This document shows, piece after piece, positions 1 through 6,972 of a DNA stretch of 14,038 nt. Source of the stretch: Pseudomonadota bacterium (GTDB taxonomy: Bacteria > Pseudomonadota > Alphaproteobacteria > Azospirillales > Azospirillaceae); NCBI GenBank assembly GCA_023412175.1, contig JAEYOB010000624.1, positions 1-14,038 on the forward strand, in the 5' to 3' direction. The notes under the pieces were generated by a model. That model was not told where the DNA came from. It saw only the letters and a program-made list of their open reading frames with translations, and made no database searches. Made by a program: the position numbers and the translations under genes. Positions within the stretch are counted from its first letter, which is position 1. Each line of letters opens with the position of its first letter.

Positions 1-1144
1 GAGTGGCGGCGGGCACCCGCGACGGGCCCCGCGGCAGCGCGCCGAGCCACTCCAGCCAATCCTGCACCCGGACCGTCCAGTTCATCGTCCCTGTGGCATG
101 GTCCACCTGGGCGCGGAGCCGCCGGCCTGAAACGGCGCGATCCTCGCGCAGCAGACGGAGCGCGGCAGTCGTGGCCTCCGCGAAGCGCAGGGCGTGTTCC
201 TCCGGTTCCGGCGGAACCGGGATGAGTCGGGCGAAGCCGGCTGTGGTTTCGGCGAGCGCGCCGAGTTGGCTTGAAACCACCAGGCAGCCGGCCGCCATCG
301 CCTCCATCGCCGAAATGCAGGAGGTTTCGGCGAAGCGGTTCAGATAGGCCAGACAGGTCGCGGCCTTGAGCTCGCCCGCCAAAGCGTCCTGGGACAGCGC
401 CCCGACATACTCGACGCCTTCGGTTTCGCGGCAGCGCTGGTAGAGCGGGGTGTAGGGGTCCTCGCCGGCAGGGACTTGATACCCTTCCAGACTCGAGAAG
501 ACGCGCAGCCTGGTTCCTGGCAGGTTCGCCCGGATCCGAGGAAAGCTGTCCAACAGCACGTCGAGGCCGCGAAAGGGGGTGCTGCTGTAAGCCAGCACGG
601 GAGGCCAGGGCTTGTGTTCCAGAACGTCCGCGTCCGCCGGGAACAGATTGGCGAAGGCGGGGGCGATACCGTTCCGCAGGATGCTGCAACATCCGCGATC
701 GATGTCGAAGACGTTCAGGTACTCTTCCATCTGCCAGAGGCTGACAAAGGCGAAGCCATCCCAGCAGGCCCGCAGCTCCGGATCCGCCAGATCGCGGATG
801 GCCGACTCGTTGGCGGCGTGCTGCGTCCACAGGATCAGCGTCCGTTCGCCTGGAGCCGCCCGCAGGCGAAACGCCAGCTCCCGTACGCAACCGTTCAGCA
901 GGACGACGGCGTCGAAGCGGCACAACTCTTCAAGGGACATCCCCGCCATGGGCACGCAACGCACCCCGCGGACGAGGCCGGGCGTTCGGGTGCCGTTGAC
1001 CAGCGTGACCGACAGGCCGGCCGCCGCCAGCTCTTCCGTCAGGTAGCAGAGCGCCGATTGAGAGCCTCCGAGCGGCTGGCGACGAGGCGTGTCCGGTGTG
1101 TAGTCGCCCCGCGCCGGGTCGATGAACGCGATCTTGAAGGTCAT
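1..1144 (-). CDS. GT4-type glycosyltransferase (partial, runs off left edge)
   Basis: About 381 codons are visible on the minus strand; the C-terminal end lies outside the window. The protein opens with a hydrophobic beta strand (MTFKIAFIDPARGDY) and a GGSQSA loop at residues 26-31, typical of the acceptor half of GT-B retaining glycosyltransferases. The donor half carries the GT4 E-x7-E signature (E273 to E281, in ETSCISAMEAMAAG), which in this family contacts the nucleotide sugar. It should act in the cytoplasm or at the inner membrane face, transferring one sugar in the cluster's glycan. The sugar and acceptor cannot be read from the sequence. In-frame ATGs also exist at 1204 and 1234. 1144 was preferred because the conserved first strand follows at once and a TAGAAT -10-like box lies between 1144 and 1204. 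No start has a good Shine-Dalgarno site. It is divergent from the next glycosyltransferase. Confidence 0.85.
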   Translation of the reverse strand, partial: MTFKIAFIDPARGDYTPDTPRRQPLGGSQSALCYLTEELAAAGLSVTLVNGTRTPGLVRGVRCVPMAGMSLEELCRFDAVVLLNGCVRELAFRLRAAPGERTLILWTQHAANESAIRDLADPELRACWDGFAFVSLWQMEEYLNVFDIDRGCCSILRNGIAPAFANLFPADADVLEHKPWPPVLAYSSTPFRGLDVLLDSFPRIRANLPGTRLRVFSSLEGYQVPAGEDPYTPLYQRCRETEGVEYVGALSQDALAGELKAATCLAYLNRFAETSCISAMEAMAAGCLVVSSQLGALAETTAGFARLIPVPPEPEEHALRFAEATTAALRLLREDRAVSGRRLRAQVDHATGTMNWTVRVQDWLEWLGALPRGPSRVPAAT

Positions 1145-1237
1145 CGGGGTCCAGCGCCAGGCAACGGAAGAACCGGAAGTTTCGATAGGCGATTCTATTA
1201 CCATAGCACCCGCTGCAATCGGTATGAAGGTCATCGG
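1135..1237. repeat. 13-bp direct repeat pair over two possible start codons
   Basis: TGAAGGTCATCGG occurs at 1135-1147 and again at 1225-1237, exactly 90 bp apart. The match extends to 15 of 16 bases. Both copies contain CAT, which on the minus strand is an ATG followed by ACC TTC. The two ATGs (1144 and 1234) are therefore in the same frame of the leftmost glycosyltransferase. Confidence 0.6.
1192..1218 (-). promoter_or_regulatory. Candidate sigma70-type promoter for the leftmost GT4 gene
   Basis: Read on the minus strand, TTGCAG (1213-1218) is followed after 15 bp by TAGAAT (1192-1197), which matches TATAAT at five of six positions. The ATG at 1144 lies about 48 nt downstream. The spacer is short, so this is tentative. 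If it is real, the alternative starts at 1204 and 1234 would lie upstream of the transcript. Confidence 0.3.
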
Positions 1238-1266
1238 CGTTCGCGATATGCGTCAAGAGACCGTGC

Positions 1267-2430
1267 ATGCAGCAGAATCTCGTGTTGACTTGGCAGCTTT
1301 CGGAAGTCCACGGCTGGGGGCTGGTCGGTCTTCACACCACCCTCTACCTGCTGGACCAGGGGCGGCCGCCGATTCTGGCGGAACGACCCCTGCTGAGCGC
1401 GATGCGGCCGGCGAATCGGGCGCGGATCGAACCCCTGCTGGAGGTCCACCACCGTATCGCCGCCGTCGTCCAGCAGGCCGGCGACAAGGTTCTGCACCTG
1501 GAGGGAGTCACCGTGCTCCAGGCGCTGGGCAACGGCTTCGTTCCGGGTGCGGCCGCCCGCCTCAGGGGGAGCCGCACGGTCGGAGTCATCGCCTTCGAGG
1601 ACAGTGCCTTCGACGCGGAGGTCCGTGAGCGCGCGCTGGCCTACGACCGGATCGTCGTGCATTCCACCTACAACCGGGACCTGCTTGCGGAGCAGGGGGT
1701 CACGGAGGTCGGGCTGGCCTTCCAGGGCGTGGATCCGGAGGAGTTGGCCCCGGTTCCCCCGGCGGGGCGGTTCGGGGACCGGTTCGTCATCTTTTCGGGC
1801 GGCAAGATCGAGTTTCGCAAGGGCCAGGACATCGTGCTCGCCGCCTTCCGCCGGTTCCACGAGCGCCATCCCGACGCCCTGCTGGTCACCGCCTGGCATA
1901 ACTACTGGCCGGGCACCTCGGCCAGCATTGCCGAGTCCCACCACACCCCGACCCCGCCGGCCATCGGCGAGAACGGCAGGCTGCGCATCGTCGAATGGGC
2001 AATGGCGCATGGGATTCCGCCGGACGCCTTCGTCGACATGGGAATCCTTGGCCGTGACCAGATCGCCGCGATACTGGCGGACTGCCATGCGGCCGTCTTC
2101 CCCAACCGGTGCGAGGGGGCGACCAACCTCGTCGCGATGGAGGCGATGGCCTGCGGCGTGCCGGTGATCCTGTCGGCCAACACAGGCCATCTCGACCTCA
2201 TCCGGGAGGGCAACTGCCTTCCATTGCACCGGCAGTCCCCCGTGCCCGATCCGGATGGCAGTCGCCGGGGGTGGGGGGAATCCTCGGTGGAGGAGTTGGT
2301 CGAACACCTCGATCGGCTCTACACCGACCGTGCGGCCGCTCGTCTGTGCGCGGAAAGAGGCCGCGCTTTCGTGCGCGGCGAGCGGACGTGGCGCGCCTTC
2401 GCGCAGTCCTTCGTCGAAGCGGTGGGTTGA
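1267..2430 (+). CDS. GT4-family glycosyltransferase
   Basis: 387 residues, a normal length for a single GT-B enzyme. The N-terminal half (1-170) is the acceptor domain. The donor domain starts near FSGGKIEFRKGQDI (about residues 176-188), the phosphate-binding GGK/R loop of GT4 enzymes. It carries a CEGATNLVAMEAMACG block with E283 and E292, one residue longer than the classic E-x7-E spacing. It is expected to transfer a hexose from a nucleotide sugar in the cytoplasm; the specificity is unknown. It has no signal peptide or membrane segment. The ATG has an AAGAGA ribosome-binding-like stretch about 8 nt upstream. The stop is 1 nt before the start of the next gene, so the two are surely co-transcribed and probably translationally coupled. 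It diverges from another GT4 gene across about 120 bp. Confidence 0.88.
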   Translation: MQQNLVLTWQLSEVHGWGLVGLHTTLYLLDQGRPPILAERPLLSAMRPANRARIEPLLEVHHRIAAVVQQAGDKVLHLEGVTVLQALGNGFVPGAAARLRGSRTVGVIAFEDSAFDAEVRERALAYDRIVVHSTYNRDLLAEQGVTEVGLAFQGVDPEELAPVPPAGRFGDRFVIFSGGKIEFRKGQDIVLAAFRRFHERHPDALLVTAWHNYWPGTSASIAESHHTPTPPAIGENGRLRIVEWAMAHGIPPDAFVDMGILGRDQIAAILADCHAAVFPNRCEGATNLVAMEAMACGVPVILSANTGHLDLIREGNCLPLHRQSPVPDPDGSRRGWGESSVEELVEHLDRLYTDRAAARLCAERGRAFVRGERTWRAFAQSFVEAVG

Positions 2431-2431
2431 C

Positions 2432-5155
2432 ATGGACTGGGATCCGCGCCGGGCGCTGCTCGACGATCCCGCGGATGCGGTGGCGTTGCAGCGGGCGGGC
2501 CTGCTGGCGGTGCAGGCCGGCGACCGGCCCCAGGCTCTCCGGCTGCTGTTCCGCGCCGCCCGGCTGCACCGGGATCATGCCGTGCTGGAGCGGCAGGTCA
2601 ATGAAACGCTGACGCCCGCGCTGACCGATGCCATGTCCCGGATCCAGACGGGCGCCCTGGGGGAGGCCGCCGCGATTCTCGAGCCGTTGGCCGCCATCAT
2701 CGAGCCGATGGGCGACTTTGCCAGGATCCTGGGAGTCCTGCGCCTCATCCAGGGCCGCGACGAGGAGGCGGCACGGCTGAATGCGGTCTCGACCCACGAA
2801 GGCAGCGGGCTGGCCGTCGCCGTGGCGGCCGTGGAGGAGCAACGGGCGAAAATCTTCGTCGGCACGGTCGTGATTCCCGTCTTCAAGATGGCGGATACGG
2901 TCGAGCGTGCGCTCGACAGCGTGCTGGCGGCTGCGGACTTCTACCGGACCAGGGATCCGCGGGCGCGGATCCATGTCTGCGTGGTGGACGACGCCTCGCC
3001 CGACGACTCGTTCGCCCGCGCGCTCGGCTGGGCCCGCGCCCATCCGGAGCAGAGCGTCGCCGTGACCGCGCTCAACCGGAACCGGGGCGTCGGAGCGGCG
3101 CGCAATCTGGGCGCCGCGTCGGCGCGGGGCCGCTATCTGTGGTTCCTCGACGCCGACGATTTTTTCCTTCCGCCGCACCTCTTCCTGACCGCCCAAGTGC
3201 TGGACGCCACGCCGGAGGCCGGGTTCATCCGCACGGGCATGCTCTTCGACCGCATCGATGCGGCGGTCACGCCGGAATGGCGCGCGGCATCGGAGAACAG
3301 CTACCCCTGCAATCTCTGTGTCCGGCGCGAGTGCCACGATTTCATCGGCGGCTTCCCGGAGGAGGCGCCCTTCTGTCCCGCGATGGCGGAGGACGTCGCC
3401 TATGCGCGGGCGTTGGGCAGCGTGTTCGGCGGCGTCAAGATCGCGGAGAAGACCGTCCATTACACGATGCGGGAGGACAACGCCCTGGCACGCCAGAGCG
3501 CCGAAATGACCGGCGGCCCCCTCTCCGCAGAACGCAGACGGCCGAACGCGCGTTTCATGGGGATGGAGATCCTGACGCTTCGGCGCATCGAGGCGCTGAA
3601 GGCGAAGAGGGCCGCTCTGGAGCATGCCCGCGGATCGGCGGGCCTGCCCTTCCCACCGGCGGGAGAGCCGCCGACGGCCTCGCTGATCGAAGAAGCAAAA
3701 AAGCAGCTTCGAACCGCGGAGCCGTTGCGGGCGCTCGAACTGCTGCGTCGCGCGGTCGCGCTGGAGCCGGGAGACGCTCCCGCCTGGTTCGAGCTGGGCG
3801 TGGCCGCGCATCGGCTTCAGGGCTCCGGGCTGGCGTTGCAGGCGTTTCGCGTCATTGCATGCATCCAGCCCGAGGCGGCGGCGGCCCGGTTCAATGTCGC
3901 CTCCCTGCTGTTCGAGAGCGAGCAATATGCCGAGGCTTTCAGGCGCCTGTGCGAAACCCTGGCCCTCCAGCCTGCTTATCCCAACGCTCTGCATCTTCTC
4001 GGCTGGACGGCCCAGCGTCTCGGCCGGAAGGGTTTGGCGCGCGTGGTGCTCGCACGCGGCCTGCGGTTGGATCCCGGCAACACCGGTCTGAACGCGCTGT
4101 TCGCGGAAGTCGTCCTGGATGCCGGGGATGCCGAGGTGGCGGCACGTCACGCCCGGCGCTCTCTTGCCTTGGCACCGGAGCTGTTCGAGGGGCAGGTCAC
4201 GCTGGCCGGCGCGCTGGACGCGTTGCGGCGCCCCGACGACGCCCTGCCGTGCTGGGAGCGGGCCATCCGCTGCAATCCCGGCCGGGCGGAGGCCTTCACC
4301 GGCCGCACGGTCAACCTGCTCACCCGCGCCTTGGGGACACCGCCGCCACCCCGGCCCGCCGGGCCGGACGGGCGCCGGCTCACCTCGACGCTCTTCGGCC
4401 GTCACGGCCGGTTCGGCAACCAGCTTCTCCAGTACGGCGTGCTGCGGCTCTACGCCGACCTTCATGGCCTGACCCTGGAGGTGCCCCACTGGCCCGGACG
4501 CCATCTCTACGGCCTTGACGATCCGATGCCGGGTGCCTCCCTGCCGCCCGTGCCGGAAGCGGAAGGGGAGGCCGCCATCCTCGCCTCGCTGCAAGGCGGG
4601 GAAGTGCCCGTTCTGGCCGATCGCGACGTCACGGGCTATTTTTGCGGCAGCACGGCCTTTCTGTCCGCGCACCGCGATGCCTTCCGGGCTTTCTTCACGC
4701 CGGCACCGCGCCTGCGCCCCCACGCCGATGGCATGACCGGCCGTCTCCGCGCGGCGGGCGGAACGGTCGTGGCGCTGCATCTGCGGCGCGGGGATTTCGG
4801 CTGGGGCCGGTTCTGGATCGCGCCTGAAAGCTGGTATCTGCGTTGGCTGGAAGACGTCTGGCCCGGTCTCGACCGTCCGGTCCTCTACATCGCAACCGAC
4901 GATCCGGCGTGCCTGGAAGCGTTCGCGCATTACCGGCCGCTCTGCGCGCGCGACCTTGCCGAACCGATTCGCGGCGCGGAGTTCTTCACGGATTTCCATG
5001 CGCTTTGCCAGGCCGACCTCGTCGCCATCTCCAACAGCAGTTTCTCTTTCACCGCCAGTATGCTGAACCGCACGGCCCGCGGCTTCCACCGGCCGGACCG
5101 CGACCGGGAAGCGCTGGTTCCCTACGACCCCTGGAACAGTCCGGTGCTGCTTTGA
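2432..5155 (+). CDS. Multidomain glycosyltransferase: GT2 + TPR + GT11-like fucosyltransferase domain
   Basis: 907 residues with two catalytic modules. Residues 1-140 are helical and TPR-like. Residues about 143-370 are a GT2 GT-A domain: TVVIPVF at 145-151, VVDDAS at 184-189, and the metal-binding DAD at 240-242 in WFLDADDF. Residues about 418-640 are about six TPR units with alternating A/L/G and proline-ended helices. Residues about 650-907 resemble GT11 alpha-1,2-fucosyltransferases: GRFGNQLLQY (659-668), HLRRGDF (783-789, the GDP-fucose-binding HxRRGD motif) and SNSSFS (867-872). No signal peptide or membrane helix is seen, so it is probably cytoplasmic. The protein likely adds two sugars, one of them probably fucose or another GDP-6-deoxyhexose, fitting the gmd gene in the same cluster. 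The ATG at 2432 is chosen because it lies 1 nt after the upstream stop; a further upstream ATG would overlap that gene by about 175 bp. Confidence 0.88.
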   Translation: MDWDPRRALLDDPADAVALQRAGLLAVQAGDRPQALRLLFRAARLHRDHAVLERQVNETLTPALTDAMSRIQTGALGEAAAILEPLAAIIEPMGDFARILGVLRLIQGRDEEAARLNAVSTHEGSGLAVAVAAVEEQRAKIFVGTVVIPVFKMADTVERALDSVLAAADFYRTRDPRARIHVCVVDDASPDDSFARALGWARAHPEQSVAVTALNRNRGVGAARNLGAASARGRYLWFLDADDFFLPPHLFLTAQVLDATPEAGFIRTGMLFDRIDAAVTPEWRAASENSYPCNLCVRRECHDFIGGFPEEAPFCPAMAEDVAYARALGSVFGGVKIAEKTVHYTMREDNALARQSAEMTGGPLSAERRRPNARFMGMEILTLRRIEALKAKRAALEHARGSAGLPFPPAGEPPTASLIEEAKKQLRTAEPLRALELLRRAVALEPGDAPAWFELGVAAHRLQGSGLALQAFRVIACIQPEAAAARFNVASLLFESEQYAEAFRRLCETLALQPAYPNALHLLGWTAQRLGRKGLARVVLARGLRLDPGNTGLNALFAEVVLDAGDAEVAARHARRSLALAPELFEGQVTLAGALDALRRPDDALPCWERAIRCNPGRAEAFTGRTVNLLTRALGTPPPPRPAGPDGRRLTSTLFGRHGRFGNQLLQYGVLRLYADLHGLTLEVPHWPGRHLYGLDDPMPGASLPPVPEAEGEAAILASLQGGEVPVLADRDVTGYFCGSTAFLSAHRDAFRAFFTPAPRLRPHADGMTGRLRAAGGTVVALHLRRGDFGWGRFWIAPESWYLRWLEDVWPGLDRPVLYIATDDPACLEAFAHYRPLCARDLAEPIRGAEFFTDFHALCQADLVAISNSSFSFTASMLNRTARGFHRPDRDREALVPYDPWNSPVLL

Positions 5156-6972
5156 CGACGTTCAGCCAGTCCGATCCGGCAGCGCTGCTGCAAGCCGCCG
5201 TCGCCCATCACGGCGCCGGGCGGGCCGCCCAGGCGGAGGCGCTGTACCGGCAGGTGCTGGCCGCTCGGCCGAACCATCCGGATGCCCTGCACCTGCTGGG
5301 GGTCCTGGCCATTCAGGTCGGCAATCCCGCCGTGGCGGCCGAACTGATCCGGCAGGCTATCTGCTTCGACGCGGGGAACCCGGCCTTCTTTTCCAACCTG
5401 GCCATCACGCTCCGCCGTCTCGACCGGCTTGACGACGCGATGGCGGCGTGCCGCCGGGCGCTGGCGCTGGCACCGGACTTCGCAGACGCCCTCAACAACC
5501 TGGCCAACATCCTTTCCGACCGGGGCGAGCATGGCCGGGAAGCGGCCGCGCTGCGCCGGCTTTCGTTCCTCAAGCCGCTCCTGACCGATCAGCGGCTTCA
5601 ACTCGGGCGCGCCCTTCTTCTGGATGGGCAAGCGCAGGAGGCGGTCGAGGTGTTCATGACGCAGCTCGGCATCACCCCGGCCTCGGTGCCTGCCTATACC
5701 AATCTGGGCGTGGCGCTGCGCCGGCTCGGCCGCACCGATGAAGCCGTCGCCGCTTACCGCAGCGCGCTCGCCTTCTCTCCGGGCGAGCCCGGCACCCTCA
5801 ACAACCTCGGCATCGCCCTTCAGGACCTCGACGCCTACGGGGAGGCGGTCGCCTGCTTCCGCCACGCGGCCGTGGGCAGGCCGGAGACCGCCAGCACCTA
5901 CCTCAACATGAGTCTTGCCGCGCGCGACGAGATGCAGGTGGACGTGTCCATCGCGCTGGCCCGGCGGGCCGTCCAGCTCGACCCGATGCTGGCGGAGGGC
6001 CACACCGCGCTCGGTTTCGGCCTGTTGCTGCGCGGCCGGCTGGAGGAGGGGTTCGCGGAGTATGAGTGGCGGTCGCGCATGGCGGACTTCCCCTCGCCCC
6101 AGCGCAGCTTCGCCTCGCCCGCCTGGGACGGTTCGGATTGGAAGGGGCGGACGCTGCTGATCCATGACGAGCAAGGGGTGGGGGATACGATCATGCTGGC
6201 CCGCTACGCCCCCCTTCTGCAATCGCGCGGCGTGCGGGTTTACCTGGAGTGCAACACGCAGCTTGTCCGGCTCCTGTCGTCCATGCCGGGGATCGACGGG
6301 GTGATCAGCCGCTTCCAGCCGCCTCCGCCACACGACGCCCACGTCGCTCTGGCCAGCGTGCCCCATCGGCTTGGCACCACGCTCTACACCATTCCCGCCG
6401 GGACGCCCTACCTTGACGCCGAACCGGCCCTGGTAAGCGCATGGAGCGAACGGTTGCCGCAGCGCGGACGGCTGCGCGTCGGGCTCGTCTGGGCCGGGAA
6501 CCCGGAGTTCAAGGGCGATCGGCTGCGCTCGCCCGGACTCGCAGCCTTCCGCCCCCTCCTGGATGTGGCCGGCATCGATTTCTATGGGCTGCAGAAGGGG
6601 GCGGGGCGTCGCGATCTGGAACGCTGCGGCCCGCTGCCAGCCAACTTTACGGATCTCGGCGAGTCAATCCAGGATTTCGCCGATACCGCCGCGATCATGG
6701 AGCACCTCGATCTGGTCGTCAGCTCCTGCACCGGCCCGGCCCATCTGGCCGGCGCCCTGGGGCGCCCGGTCTGGACCGTACTGCCCTTCGCGCCGGATTG
6801 GCGCTGGCTGGAGCACGGCGTCTGCACGCCCTGGTATCCGACCATGCGCCTTTTCCGCCAGGAGAAGCGCGGGGGTTGGGCCGGGGTGCTGGGCCTCGTC
6901 CAAACCGCCCTTGCGGCCCTCGCGCGGGACAGGGGGCCGGGCGTCAGGGGGACCAAGGCTGGAAGCACCTGA
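5152..6972 (+). CDS. TPR protein with GT9-like (heptosyltransferase-type) C-terminal domain
   Basis: 606 residues. Residues about 5-310 form some eight TPR units, starting with HHGAGRAAQAEALYRQVL, the usual first repeat of this family. Residues about 315-600 form a GT-B-like domain: HDEQGVGD at 338-345, GLVWAGN at 444-450, and CTGPAHLAGALG from 526, which corresponds to the GPxHLA motif of GT9 heptosyltransferases. A TPWYPTMRLFRQ block near the end is shared with the minus-strand homologue ending at 9887. The TPR part is expected to hold a protein or glycan acceptor. The reaction and sugar are not predictable. The start is TTG at 5152, sharing bases with the TGA of the preceding gene (TTGA overlap), because the upstream frame is the out-of-phase shadow of that gene. 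No ATG suits the conserved first repeat. The 3' end overlaps the facing gene by 29 bp. Confidence 0.85.
   Translation: MTTFSQSDPAALLQAAVAHHGAGRAAQAEALYRQVLAARPNHPDALHLLGVLAIQVGNPAVAAELIRQAICFDAGNPAFFSNLAITLRRLDRLDDAMAACRRALALAPDFADALNNLANILSDRGEHGREAAALRRLSFLKPLLTDQRLQLGRALLLDGQAQEAVEVFMTQLGITPASVPAYTNLGVALRRLGRTDEAVAAYRSALAFSPGEPGTLNNLGIALQDLDAYGEAVACFRHAAVGRPETASTYLNMSLAARDEMQVDVSIALARRAVQLDPMLAEGHTALGFGLLLRGRLEEGFAEYEWRSRMADFPSPQRSFASPAWDGSDWKGRTLLIHDEQGVGDTIMLARYAPLLQSRGVRVYLECNTQLVRLLSSMPGIDGVISRFQPPPPHDAHVALASVPHRLGTTLYTIPAGTPYLDAEPALVSAWSERLPQRGRLRVGLVWAGNPEFKGDRLRSPGLAAFRPLLDVAGIDFYGLQKGAGRRDLERCGPLPANFTDLGESIQDFADTAAIMEHLDLVVSSCTGPAHLAGALGRPVWTVLPFAPDWRWLEHGVCTPWYPTMRLFRQEKRGGWAGVLGLVQTALAALARDRGPGVRGTKAGST

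Noticed and set aside
476..1288. 270-codon open frame on the plus strand at the left end
   Set aside because: The opposite strand encodes a GT4 enzyme with GGSQSA and E-x7-E motifs. This frame is its shadow and crosses the divergent promoter region.
3683..4340. Repetitive signal in the coding DNA, considered as DNA repeats or a CRISPR array
   Set aside because: The periodicity is about 102 bp and arises from 34-residue TPR units in the protein; the nucleotide units are not identical and have no spacers.
2198..5089. 963-codon open frame on the minus strand opposite the GT2/TPR/GT11 gene
   Set aside because: Its translation is arginine/glutamine-rich with no family signature, while the plus strand encodes clear motifs. 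Long antisense frames are expected at this GC content.
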